A stretch of DNA of 58,734 nucleotides, taken from the NCBI GenBank assembly GCA_012518795.1, contig JAAYRL010000044.1:1-58734 (forward strand). The letters are read 5' to 3'. Within the stretch, counting starts at the first letter, position 1; each line of letters begins with the position of its first letter. The DNA comes from Clostridiaceae bacterium. Lineage in GTDB: Bacteria; Bacillota; Clostridia; Saccharofermentanales; DTU023. Shown here piece after piece: positions 48,801-55,607 of this stretch. Both the position numbers and the translations under genes were made by a program. The notes beneath the pieces are model-generated. The model saw only the letters and a list, made by a program, of their open reading frames with translations, searched no databases and was not told the DNA's origin.

Positions 48801-48890
48801 TTAGTCTAACTCAATATTAAAAAAATTTGAATCCTTTTCTATTAACCGAAATATTACGTAAAGTACGCATCCCTGTTTTGTTTCTGACAT
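48801..48890 (-). CDS. Possible 29-residue peptide with a strong ribosome site
   Basis: On the minus strand a 29-codon frame (MSETKQGCVLYVIFRLIEKD...) is preceded by AAGGAGAGG 4 bp before ATG. No homologue is recognised. It sits in the 533-bp gap between murJ and tRNA-Ser, otherwise empty except for the murJ hairpins and a 13-bp triple repeat. It may be chance. Confidence 0.2.
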   Translation of the reverse strand: MSETKQGCVLYVIFRLIEKDSNFFNIELD

Positions 48891-48999
48891 AGACCTCTCC
48901 TTGCTCCCTGAAACAAATCCCAAGTCTTTAACAGGAATTAGCCTAAGCTAACAATATTAAGTTTAACATCGTGGCAATAATTGTCAATAAGCAAAATTT

Positions 49000-49038
49000 G
49001 ATTAAAATTGCCGATTAAAATTGCCGATTAAAATTGCT
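49000..49038. repeat. Three tandem 13-bp repeats
   Basis: GATTAAAATTGCC at 49000 and 49013, with a one-base variant at 49026. It lies upstream of the tRNA-Ser promoter. Confidence 0.9.
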
Positions 49039-49114
49039 GTGCTTTTTATAGAATGTTAATTGCAATTGATACTGAAATTGCATTGCATTTTATTTTACAA
49101 CTCGCGGACAAAAA

Positions 49115-49143
49115 TTGACATTGATTCGCTTATTAGATAATAT
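49115..49143 (+). promoter_or_regulatory. Promoter of the tRNA-Ser(UGA) gene
   Basis: TTGACA (49115-49120), 17-bp spacer, TAATAT (49138-49143), ending 16 bp before the tRNA. It is a near-consensus sigma-A promoter, as expected for a stable RNA. Confidence 0.85.
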
Positions 49144-49159
49144 TATAAAGCTAATTATT

Positions 49160-49250
49160 GGAGGGATGGTCGAGCTGGCTGAAGGCACCGGTCTTGAAAA
49201 CCGGCAAGGGCGCAAGTCCTTCGTGGGTTCAAATCCCACTCCCTCCGCCA
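49160..49250 (+). tRNA. tRNA-Ser (anticodon UGA)
   Basis: A 91-nt tRNA with a long variable arm. The acceptor arm GGAGGGA pairs with TCCCTCC, discriminator G, and CCA is encoded. The anticodon stem ACCGG/CCGGC-type helix presents the loop CTTGAAA with anticodon TGA. The T arm contains GTGGGTTCAAATCCCAC. It decodes UCA and, by wobble, other UCN codons. Confidence 0.97.
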
Positions 49251-49415
49251 TATTACAAATTTTCTGAAACAGAAAAAAGCGAAATTGTGCTAGGTAAATT
49301 GCTAGATATCTAATCTATATAAATTGCTGAATAGCGGTATGTATAAATTGCCAAAAATGTATATAATATGATTATTAAGATATGTTTATATGTTTTGGTT
49401 TAATATTCATCACAC

Positions 49416-49505
49416 GGAGAAATACCCAAGTGGTGAAGGGGACGGTTTGCTAAACCGTTAGCAGGGGCGACCCTGGCGAGGGTTCAAATCCCTCTTTCTC
49501 CGCCA
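49416..49505 (+). tRNA. tRNA-Ser (anticodon GCU)
   Basis: A 90-nt serine tRNA with a long variable arm. The acceptor GGAGAAA pairs with TTTCTCC, discriminator G, encoded CCA. The anticodon loop TTGCTAA carries GCT for AGC/AGU codons. The T arm has GAGGGTTCAAATCCCTC. It is followed 6 bp later by a strong terminator. The genomic island begins just downstream, and tRNA-Ser 3' ends are common integration sites, though no second att copy is visible in this window. Confidence 0.97.
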
Positions 49506-49511
49506 CACTTT

Positions 49512-49552
49512 GTCCGAAAACGCTGAATTTACAGGGTTTTCGGACTTTTTTA
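49512..49552 (+). terminator. Terminator after the tRNA-Ser genes
   Basis: GTCCGAAAAC (49512-49521) pairs perfectly with GTTTTCGGAC (49536-49545) around a 14-nt loop, followed by TTTTTTA. It ends the tRNA transcript. Confidence 0.95.
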
Positions 49553-49660
49553 TGCTTATACAATTTTACTATGAATTATCTTATGCGGAACGATCCTTAC
49601 AGTTGATGAAGGTTGGGCAAAATGTATGATTGTGCAATATATTTATTTAATGTACTTAGA

Positions 49661-49785
49661 CCTTTTCAACACGCGTCAAACTGCGATAATGCGTCCAGCT
49701 TAATTCGCTACGCAGCGCGTAGCCATTTGGAGAGATTTCTATATAGGTCAGCATAGCTTGTAGTTTCGTTTTCGATATTAATCAT
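49661..49785 (-). pseudogene. Fused stub of an AbiEii start and a YhcG N-terminal fragment
   Basis: On the minus strand an AbiEii-like start, MINIENETTSYADLYR, begins at 49785. It is joined out of frame to a fragment encoding PNGYALRSELSWTHYRSLTR (49730 leftward), the conserved N-terminal motif of YhcG/DUF1016 PDDEXK nucleases. The same two elements occur in the same order at 54.7-55.0 kb, so this is a second decayed copy of an abiE-yhcG segment. The rest of the 326-bp gap after the tRNA terminator shows no gene. Confidence 0.7.
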
Positions 49786-49831
49786 GAAAACGTGGTGAGA
49801 AGTAGGCCGTTTTATTATTCTGCTTGTTAGT

Positions 49832-50227
49832 TTAGTTTTCTTCTTGATCGGTAAAAGCATTATTTAAATTGACTGTTGGAATGATTATCGGTTGGTTACC
49901 GTCTGCCGCCGAAATAAAAGAAATTAAACTCCTTACATAGGGAATTAAAATAGATGCAGCAATTATATGCAATGCATGTTCATTTTCTAGTTTTTTTAAT
50001 TCCTCGTTCGCAGTGAAGAATCCGGAAACAATGACTTCTGAGGTAATAGCACCAGAAATATTGACTTTCAAATCGGCTTTTAATTCGTTTTTGTTATCAG
50101 GATTGAACATAATTTCAACCCCTAAATCTATACTAAGTGTGGTAGAAACCTCGTCGTTTTCCGAAAAGTTTCTTTCAAAGAAAACTTTATTAATTTGGTA
50201 TGCGTTAAAATCTACTGCAGCAGTCAT
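49832..50227 (-). CDS. SecB-like chaperone of a toxin-antitoxin-chaperone system
   Basis: A 131-residue SecB-fold protein. The N-terminal strands (FNAYQINKVFFERNF) and the C-terminal signature LIPYVRSLISFISAADGNQP followed by IIIPTVNLNNAF match SecB-like chaperones. Low-GC Gram-positives generally lack housekeeping SecB, and such genes occur next to type II toxin-antitoxin operons, where the chaperone protects the antitoxin. Here it is third in a hicA-hicB-secB order, starting 9 bp after the HicB stop with GGGAG before ATG. The Asp/Glu-rich tail (DQEEN) is typical. It is likely a tetramer that binds the HicB C-terminal tail; this is inference. Confidence 0.8.
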   Translation of the reverse strand: MTAAVDFNAYQINKVFFERNFSENDEVSTTLSIDLGVEIMFNPDNKNELKADLKVNISGAITSEVIVSGFFTANEELKKLENEHALHIIAASILIPYVRSLISFISAADGNQPIIIPTVNLNNAFTDQEEN

Positions 50228-50236
50228 ATTATCTCC

Positions 50237-50704
50237 CTATATTGCTCTTTGTAACGGCAAAACTTTCTCGCCAAAAGATCCCTTCTCCCAATCTACATCT
50301 GACTTTTTTGTAGAATTATCGGTTGGAAGACTATAATTAATGTGAAAGTGAACTGTGTTTTTTTGCTTAGACTCACCTAAGCCAAAAGCTAATAATTGGC
50401 AACAATATTGATTCAGACTGACACCTTCATTTTCTGCTTGTATTACTAGATCCTTATGCAAAGAACTAGTCGTTCTAATTAGTATCTTTCCGTTATATTC
50501 TTTACTATAAAGATTTTTAGGCTTAGGATAAGAATTATGCTCTTCAAAATAAACATCTAACCATAATTCTTTTGCTAATTCTCCATCAGCTAACGCTTCT
50601 TCAGGAGTATCACCAACTCCGGAACATCCGGGCAAGTCCGGAAAAGCACAAATCCAATCTCCCTCGTATTCAAATAAACGATATTCGTAGTTGTAGTTTT
50701 TCAT
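50237..50704 (-). CDS. HicB-family antitoxin with a 45-residue C-terminal tail
   Basis: A 155-residue antitoxin. The N-terminal HicB fold has YEGDWICAFPDLPGCSGVGD and TPEEALADGELAKELWLD, the partial RNase H-like domain. A ribbon-helix-helix domain follows (KILIRTTSSLHKDLVIQAEN, SLNQYCCQLLAFGLG; residues about 72-110). Most HicB proteins stop there. This one continues for 45 residues including the aromatic NTVHFHINYSLP. The gene lies between hicA (14-bp gap) and the SecB-like gene. The tail is the natural candidate for a chaperone-addiction segment. A 97-bp copy of part of this gene is found at 57660-57756. Confidence 0.9.
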   Translation of the reverse strand: MKNYNYEYRLFEYEGDWICAFPDLPGCSGVGDTPEEALADGELAKELWLDVYFEEHNSYPKPKNLYSKEYNGKILIRTTSSLHKDLVIQAENEGVSLNQYCCQLLAFGLGESKQKNTVHFHINYSLPTDNSTKKSDVDWEKGSFGEKVLPLQRAI

Positions 50705-50718
50705 AATATTACCCTCTT

Positions 50719-50970
50719 TTAATTGTTATCTAAGATATCTAAAGCTTGCTTAATTTGATACACTGAAACATGTTGACTAGCCCTTTTGCCGTGCGGTACA
50801 GTGACAGTTACAATACCCCTCCCTTTGAACGTGTAAACATAGTGCGATCCAGGTTTTTGCGATCTTCTTAATTCGAATCCATTGTTTGTTAAAAATTTTT
50901 GAAATTCTGCGAAGCGTAAATCTTTAGGTAATGATCTTACTCTTTTGTCAAGCTTGTCTTTTGAACTCAT
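50719..50970 (-). CDS. HicA-family mRNA interferase toxin
   Basis: An 83-residue dsRBD-fold RNase toxin. The core is NNGFELRRSQKPGSHYVYTF with the catalytic His in GSHY, then VTVPHGKRASQHVSVYQIKQ. The N-terminus is about 20 residues longer than minimal HicA. It has a good GGAGAG ribosome site and a perfect 22-bp palindrome directly upstream. It is the first gene of hicA-hicB-secB. A 161-bp segment of this gene (50723-50883) is duplicated at 53727-53887 with one base change. Confidence 0.9.
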   Translation of the reverse strand: MSSKDKLDKRVRSLPKDLRFAEFQKFLTNNGFELRRSQKPGSHYVYTFKGRGIVTVTVPHGKRASQHVSVYQIKQALDILDNN

Positions 50971-50982
50971 TTTTTCTCTCCG

Positions 50983-51004
50983 GTGATATTATATATAATA
51001 TCAC
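50983..51004 (-). promoter_or_regulatory. 22-bp perfect palindrome at the hicA promoter
   Basis: The half-site GTGATATTATA is followed by its exact reverse complement TATAATATCAC, ending 12 bp before the hicA ATG. It contains TATAAT- and TATATT-like -10 hexamers. It is a likely autoregulatory operator for the HicB ribbon-helix-helix domain. Confidence 0.8.
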
Positions 51005-51062
51005 TTTTTATAGATAATATGTTAACAATTTTAATTCTTATAACAAATATTACATAAAAAAG

Positions 51063-51155
51063 TTAACATTCATAATGTTTTTGCAGTTTATTAATTCCTA
51101 TTTTCATCCTAAATATTTCATCCCAAATAGGTTTAGCAGTTGATATTTTAGCCAT
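51063..51155 (-). CDS. Possible 30-residue peptide with consensus ribosome site
   Basis: On the minus strand a 30-codon frame (MAKISTAKPIWDEIF...LQKHYEC) has AAGGAGGT 7 bp before ATG, one of the best ribosome sites in the window. The site itself can pair with an upstream CTCCTCCGTTAAGGAGG-type hairpin, which would hide it. It lies between hicA and abi, opposite and next to a candidate small RNA on the plus strand. No homologue is recognised, and it is not hydrophobic like type I toxins. Confidence 0.35.
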   Translation of the reverse strand: MAKISTAKPIWDEIFRMKIGINKLQKHYEC

Positions 51156-51189
51156 TAAAAGACCTCCTTAACGGAGGAGCTACTTATGC

Positions 51190-51269
51190 TATAATAGCGT
51201 TGTAGCCTCAGTGTTACACTTTTAGCCAATTCCGCGTTATGGTGATGTAAGGGAGTTGGCTATTTTTTT
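51190..51269 (+). ncRNA. Candidate small RNA with its own promoter and terminator
   Basis: TATAAT at 51190-51195 (weak TTAACG -35 at 16-bp spacing) is followed about 28 bp later by the hairpin TAGCCAATTCC (51223-51233) with GGAGTTGGCTA (51252-51262, one G-U pair) and seven Ts (51263-51269). No protein gene runs rightward into this hairpin, so it would end an RNA of about 65-70 nt. The promoter lies head to head with the 30-codon frame on the other strand. Confidence 0.45.
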
Positions 51270-51300
51270 GTACTAATTTTTCTTTTATGTCAAATTAATC

Positions 51301-52311
51301 TTAATATCTATTTTCCATCTGTTGTGTTTTGGTGTATTTTATTGCACGGTCAATGAAGTCGATTGGTATTCCCGAGAATTTACTGTATATATCCCAAATC
51401 TCACTATTTCTATTTTGATTTACCGTTATGTCTATCAGTTGACTAAGTTCAAGTAAAAACGTTTGTATTTTATATTGATCACCTAATAACATTATAATTG
51501 AAAGAATCATTGCATATGCATTTCTTCCTATATCGGCTTTTCTAAAATCTGAACCTTTTATAAAAGTATTATTGAAAAGAGGTCTGATTTTTGAATATGA
51601 AATCTGTTTCTTGGATCCAACCTTAAAAGTCATGAATTTCCCTGGATGAGCAATTTTGTTTCTAAATTTTCTTACGATAAACAAAGAGTTAGAAAATATT
51701 TCTTTACGATATTTGTTGTTTATTTTAGAACTCAACAATTCATTCACAACATAATCTTTGTCTTCTGTCTTTAAGAAGCTGTATAAATCACTACAATCAG
51801 ACCAATACGCATTTTTGAATAAGATCCATGCTGGAGTATGGTTATGGTTATTATTATAATGATGAGATGGCTGATCTGGATATCTTTTATTTGTTATTTG
51901 TTTTAGTCTTTTCATAGCTTGATTAAATATATTAGACTGAGACTTATTTTGAGGTTGCATATAATGTTTTTTATTCAAATAATCATCCGCATGAACACCA
52001 TATTGCATAGAGATTCTATATGCTAATATATTTTTAAACCTTGTTTCGACATAAACACTATATTTAAACAAGATATTTTGAAAGTCTCTATCAAACTCAT
52101 GAAAACTATATAAATATTCTATAGAATATCCAGGTAAATACCTTTCATTGCTATCTTGAAAACATTCTTTATAGCCGTTTATTAAATCATAATAAGATAG
52201 ATTTTTTAATGCTTCTTTCGCAAAATTATCATCATTAATTTCTAATCCATGTCTGTCTTTTAAATGTTGAATCTGTTGTTCAAACGTTTTAAAGGGTTTA
52301 TTGTATGACAT
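51301..52311 (-). CDS. Abi_2/AbiF-type HEPN RNase-like abortive-infection protein
   Basis: A 336-residue Abi family protein. The N-terminus KPFKTFEQQIQHLKDRHGLE and LKNLSYYDLINGYKECF are the standard opening of Abi_2 proteins. A mid-protein AYWSDCSDLYSFLK segment follows. The HEPN catalytic motif R-x4-H is at RKFRNKIAHPG (Arg217, His222). HEPN Abi proteins are RNases that shut down the cell on phage infection. Related AbiF-type toxins are reported to be controlled by a structured RNA, and such an RNA candidate lies directly upstream (52327-52402). The ribosome site GGAG begins only a few bases after the RNA's U-rich end. The start is ATG at 52311. Confidence 0.85.
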   Translation of the reverse strand: MSYNKPFKTFEQQIQHLKDRHGLEINDDNFAKEALKNLSYYDLINGYKECFQDSNERYLPGYSIEYLYSFHEFDRDFQNILFKYSVYVETRFKNILAYRISMQYGVHADDYLNKKHYMQPQNKSQSNIFNQAMKRLKQITNKRYPDQPSHHYNNNHNHTPAWILFKNAYWSDCSDLYSFLKTEDKDYVVNELLSSKINNKYRKEIFSNSLFIVRKFRNKIAHPGKFMTFKVGSKKQISYSKIRPLFNNTFIKGSDFRKADIGRNAYAMILSIIMLLGDQYKIQTFLLELSQLIDITVNQNRNSEIWDIYSKFSGIPIDFIDRAIKYTKTQQMENRY

Positions 52312-52326
52312 ATATACTCCAATAAA

Positions 52327-52402
52327 AATAGGGCTTCCACCATTACTGATAGAATCCCTATTGACGGTCTGAAACTTAATCCTAGACCACGTATCTATCA
52401 GT
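52327..52402 (-). ncRNA. Candidate abiF-like structured RNA upstream of the Abi gene
   Basis: Read on the minus strand: outer arms CTGATAGA (52401-52394) and TCTATCAG (52353-52346) pair perfectly; inside, GGTCT (52388-52384) pairs with AGACC (52370-52366). AATAGGG (52362-52356), inside the outer helix, pairs with CCCTATT (52333-52327) beyond it, forming an H-type pseudoknot, and TTTATT follows. Conserved structured RNAs next to abiF genes are known (abiF motif); the match here is by position and architecture, from memory. If transcription starts at the usual distance from the -10 at 52403, part of the outer 5' arm would be missing from the RNA, so the start point matters. Confidence 0.6.
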
Positions 52403-52431
52403 ATATTAACAAAAAATGATTAATATTTCAA
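52403..52431 (-). promoter_or_regulatory. Promoter of the Abi-associated RNA
   Basis: On the minus strand TTGAAA (52431-52426), 17-bp spacer, TAATAT (52408-52403). An alternative -10, TATACT, is 2 bp further downstream. It lies just past the stop of the upstream 133-residue gene, so the RNA has its own transcription start. Confidence 0.65.
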
Positions 52432-52434
52432 TAA

Positions 52435-52836
52435 TTATTCTTTAATAATCATAACTAAATCATTTAAATTTATAGTAGGCTCAACTTTCCATTCTCGCCC
52501 AGATATCTGTTCTTTATTGACGTCAAGTGGTATAGATTCGGTTTTTGTTGCTGTTAATGGATTCATAATTGCTGAAAAACTTTTAATTAGTGGAGATACT
52601 GACCTGTATTTGCGACAAACAGAGAATTTTTCTAAAGCACTTACTATTTCAAGTTCATCTTTTATTGCGTCGAAAGTACCGAGACTATTTCCTGATTCCG
52701 GATCTGTTACAGGTTCTCCAATTATGTAAATGGCAACCTTATCACCTTTTTGGGCTCCATCAACATAGCCATAATTAATAAGAATTTCTTTTTCATTCAT
52801 TATTTCAATTACTTTATACCCTTTGATAATTTCCAT
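52435..52836 (-). CDS. Hypothetical protein, FlgT_C-like beta-barrel
   Basis: A 133-residue soluble protein. INYGYVDGAQKGDKVAIYII, PVTDPESGNSLGTFDAIKDE and LEIVSALEKFSVCRKY form the alternating strand pattern of small beta-barrel domains that define an opening, a D-P-E-S/T-G turn and a closing strand, similar to the C-terminal domain of FlgT. No catalytic residue stands out. GAGGT precedes ATG. It is upstream of the Abi RNA and gene in the same direction. Function unknown. Confidence 0.6.
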   Translation of the reverse strand: MEIIKGYKVIEIMNEKEILINYGYVDGAQKGDKVAIYIIGEPVTDPESGNSLGTFDAIKDELEIVSALEKFSVCRKYRSVSPLIKSFSAIMNPLTATKTESIPLDVNKEQISGREWKVEPTINLNDLVMIIKE

Positions 52837-52934
52837 ATTAAAACCTCAAATTTCTTCATTAACATCACCAGGGTTGTGACATTTTGCCTATTTCTCAGTT
52901 GATTGCTGGTCGGTGAGAGGTAGGCTTTTTATAT

Positions 52935-53540
52935 TTATTTAGTAATCTTAAAAGTAATCGCTTCTCTTCTATTTAACTCAATAATAATTTCTATTTCTTT
53001 CCAATCTTCAGGAACTTCTAAGCCATAGGTTCCTTTAAGCTTTTTACCAGGGACTATCTTTCCGTCAAGAGTACTTTCATCACTTTCAATTAGTGCTTTA
53101 AGACTATTTTTTGCAGCATAACCATCAACATATGCATCAACAGACATTATGCTACTTATAACAATATCTTTATTTGAATTATTTTCAATTTCAAACACGG
53201 GCAAGACAAAAACTTTTCCGTCATCAGGCTTATTGAATTCTGAACCGGTATCTTCTACAACATATTGAAGAGTTATCAAAACATCTTTTTGTTCGGCAGT
53301 TTCTCCGATTATAAAGAAATCTTTTTCTTCTTCGGTTTTCTCTGTTTCTGCCTCGGTTTCTTTTTCTGTGTTCTTTTCTTCAGCAGTTTCTGTTTGCTCC
53401 GTTTTATTATCTGCTTTTTTAGTGTCTTTATCTTTGTCTTTTTTATCTCCAAAAGCGTTAGCCAGTGCAGCTGCTACCACAACGACGATAATTACCCAGA
53501 CCCACCATTTCTTTTTCTTTTTTGTTTGTTGATTATCCAT
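52935..53540 (-). CDS. Membrane-anchored DUF4352-like protein
   Basis: A 201-residue protein: a basic N-terminus (TKKKKKWWV), one transmembrane helix (VWVIIVVVVAAALANAFG), an extracellular Lys/Glu/Thr-rich stalk of about 45 residues, then an immunoglobulin-like domain of the DUF4352/telokin type with GKVFVLPVFEIENNSNKDIV and SSIMSVDAYVDGY. Such proteins are common on clostridial surfaces and in mobile elements; the ligand is unknown. No lipobox Cys is present, so it is anchored by the helix. Confidence 0.7.
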   Translation of the reverse strand: MDNQQTKKKKKWWVWVIIVVVVAAALANAFGDKKDKDKDTKKADNKTEQTETAEEKNTEKETEAETEKTEEEKDFFIIGETAEQKDVLITLQYVVEDTGSEFNKPDDGKVFVLPVFEIENNSNKDIVISSIMSVDAYVDGYAAKNSLKALIESDESTLDGKIVPGKKLKGTYGLEVPEDWKEIEIIIELNRREAITFKITK

Positions 53541-53561
53541 AACATTATTACTCCAATTGTT

Positions 53562-53726
53562 TTATTCTACAGGCGTAGTCCAACCGACTACCAAACCTAA
53601 TATTCTTATATCGTTCTTCTTTGTTGCAATAATATCTTCATAATCTTCGTTTATAGAACGCAAGATTAATTGATCTGTTTCAAAAATAATTCTCTTAATA
53701 TATGTCATGCCGTCAACTTCAACGGC
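53562..53726 (-). pseudogene. C-terminal fragment of an S24-family (LexA/CI-like) repressor
   Basis: The minus strand encodes VDGMTYIKRIIFETDQLILR, SINEDYEDIIATKKNDIRIL and GLVVGWTTP before a stop at 53562. This is the end of an S24-peptidase repressor, where the Lys-containing K-R-I-I strand and R-I-L-G-x-V-V-G-W terminus are typical. The helix-turn-helix and the active-site Ser region are missing. It is cut at 53727, exactly where the duplicated hicA fragment begins. It is a relic of a phage or integrative element. Confidence 0.75.
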
Positions 53727-53902
53727 TTGTTATCTAAGATATCTAAAGCTTGCTTAATTTGATACACTGAAACATGTTGACTAGCCCTTTTACCGTGCGG
53801 TACAGTGACAGTTACAATACCCCTCCCTTTGAACGTGTAAACATAGTGCGATCCAGGTTTTTGCGATCTTCTTAATTCGAATCCATTAATATCATAATTC
53901 AC
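53705..53902 (-). pseudogene. Truncated duplicate of hicA
   Basis: 53727-53887 is a copy of hicA positions 50723-50883 with one base change in 161. It encodes the entire catalytic core with the His of GSHY but lacks the first ~28 residues, and a foreign MNYDIN start replaces them. The C-terminus reads through into the S24-repressor fragment in another frame (KPLKLTA). There is no ribosome site. It is a recent duplication, probably inactive, though the core might still fold. Confidence 0.85.
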
Positions 53903-53985
53903 TTATTGCTATAAAACCAAATTGATTAGGAAGGTCAACCATTTGTCAGACAGTTTTCGCTGGGTGGATTGGTTTGACTACTCGG

Positions 53986-54815
53986 TCAATTTCTTTTTTG
54001 CTCATCGATATAATTTTCTATTGATAAATACCCTTTATTTAATTCATTTAACAGTTCTTTTTCACTTGGCAGATACAATTTATATTTGGATGCAAATATT
54101 TGTTTTTCATCTTCAGGCAATGTGTATTTTACAACCGAATCACTTTTATCAGCACATGAGATAATACCTATAGGCGGATTATCTCCCTCATTCATCATTT
54201 CTCTTTCATAATAATGAACATACATTTGCATTTGTCCTAAATCTTGGTGTGTTAAATCTCCAATCTTCAAATCTATTAAAACAAAGCATTTTAAAATATA
54301 GTTATAGAAAACAAGGTCAATCCTGAAATGCCTCCCGTCAAATGTAAATCTTTTCTGCCTTGCAACAAAAGAAAAACCTCTGCCTAATTCTAAAAGAAAT
54401 TTCTGTAAGTGAGTTATTAAGGCCTGTTCCAAATCACTTTCATAAAAATCGGTATTTGGCTCTAAACCTAAAAACTCCAACACATACGGATCTCTTATGA
54501 TGTCTTCCGGTGTCTTGCTTTTCTCCAGTTTCAGTATTTCTTTTGATACTTCTTCTTTATTTTGGCTTGATAACAGTCTTTCATAGAAAAAGCTGTTAAT
54601 TTGTCAGTCAAGCTGTCTCGTACTCCAATTGGATTTTATGGCTTCCTCTAAATAAAATGTCCTTGCCTTTTCATTTTCAACACGTATCAAACTGCGATAA
54701 TGCGTCCAGGTCAATTCGCCACGCAGTGCGTGACCATTTGGAAATGTAAGATAAAATTGACGCATATATTTTAAATTTGTAACTGTAAATCCTTTACCGA
54801 AATCAATTCTCCTAT
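53986..54815 (-). pseudogene. yhcG: Broken YhcG/DUF1016 PDDEXK nuclease gene
   Basis: The minus strand encodes, in one frame, FGKGFTVTNLKYMRQFYLTF, ELTWTHYRSLIRVENEKAR, NWSTRQLD, a TGA at 54606-54604, then KTPEDIIRDPYVLEFLGLEP, RIDLVFYNYILKCFVLIDLK and GQMQMYVHYY. The family has Arg at the TGA position (R-Q-L-D-R-Q-I), so it is a CGA-to-TGA change. The nuclease motif (FRIDLVFY...LIDLK) is intact downstream. The true N-terminus (about 60 residues) is also degraded. From 54815 to 54985 there is no recognisable gene. Confidence 0.85.
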
Positions 54816-54984
54816 AACATTATATATTTTTCTACTCCACCTTCGTCTTGTCCTATATGTTCGACATTTTTAACTAATCCGTTTTTGACATTCTAATAAA
54901 ACCATCTACCAATCAAAGCCGGTGGGGTTGCGATGATATCTTGTAAGACAAATTCGTTGTTTTAGGTAATTTCTCTTTTTTCTA

Positions 54985-55023
54985 TCAGATTTTATTTCCC
55001 TTTATGCTTTCGATATTAATCAT
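54985..55023 (-). pseudogene. 12-codon stub of an AbiEii toxin gene
   Basis: An ATG overlapping the AbiEi stop (T-C-ATGA) begins MINIESIKGNKI and then stops. It corresponds to the usual start of AbiEii nucleotidyltransferase toxins translated from the overlapping codon. The rest of the toxin is gone. Confidence 0.65.
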
Positions 55024-55607
55024 GAAAGCACCTCCGTATATTGTCTGATTTTATCTTCTATTTTGAATTTTCTGCTATATTTGATGAGTTTTCTTAAGTC
55101 TTTATCTTTTCTTTTAAAATACGTAATAAGTCCATCCGTGAAAATTTGCTTATCAAGTTTTTCTCTTTCATGGATAATATCGCAAATACATCTTTCCATA
55201 TCGTAAACCTTAACAGAGTTCCCAAGAGGTGTTTTGATTTCTGATATACCAATCGGAAATAAATCCTTTTTCACATAGTGAACTTGCAGATTTTTGTATC
55301 TTTTTTTGATATGGCTTGCATTATAACCTTGAGGTACAGAGATGTGAAAAATGTTCGGTGTGCGGTCAGATAAATCATGGAGATAGAGAGCTGTTTGATA
55401 CGAAAAAACAACTCTATCGCTATTAGATGAAATAAGAATAAAATCATCTACAATTTCCCCGGACTTTTGATATACTCCCGGTCTTATCCTTTCAATTTTT
55501 CCTTTATTGGCTAAATCTGACAGGATATGTCGGCCTATTCCCATGTTTTCAGCATCTTTATTTGTGATTACAAGATTGTCTTTTAAATACTGTCTTAAGA
55601 TTTTCAT
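55020..55607 (-). CDS. AbiEi-family type IV antitoxin (orphan)
   Basis: A 195-residue antitoxin. The N-terminal winged helix is NLVITNKDAENMGIGRHILS and ANKGKIERIRPGVYQKSGEI, where G-x-I-x-R-x-x-x-G-x-Y is the family signature. The C-terminal AbiEi domain has VFSYQTALYLHDLSDRTPN, the conserved tyrosine-His-Leu core. AbiEi represses its operon and counters the AbiEii nucleotidyltransferase. Here the overlapping toxin gene is reduced to 12 codons, so this antitoxin is alone. It has an AAGGA site, with a possible promoter TTTACA-17 bp-TACGAT upstream. Confidence 0.85.
   Translation of the reverse strand: MKILRQYLKDNLVITNKDAENMGIGRHILSDLANKGKIERIRPGVYQKSGEIVDDFILISSNSDRVVFSYQTALYLHDLSDRTPNIFHISVPQGYNASHIKKRYKNLQVHYVKKDLFPIGISEIKTPLGNSVKVYDMERCICDIIHEREKLDKQIFTDGLITYFKRKDKDLRKLIKYSRKFKIEDKIRQYTEVLS

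Noticed and set aside
49416-49505. att site duplication from integration at tRNA-Ser(GCU)
   Set aside because: I found no second copy of the tRNA 3' end in the window and no integrase gene; the island may extend beyond it or have arrived otherwise.
54604-54606. In-frame TGA in yhcG as evidence for a recoded TGA codon
   Set aside because: The family residue is Arg (CGA), a simple transition explains it, and intact genes in the window end with TGA, for example AbiEi. The N-terminus of yhcG is also degraded.
54815-54985. Decayed coding sequence (IIATPPALIGRW-like) between the yhcG and abiE remnants
   Set aside because: The translated pieces match no family I recognise and contain stops; left as unassigned.
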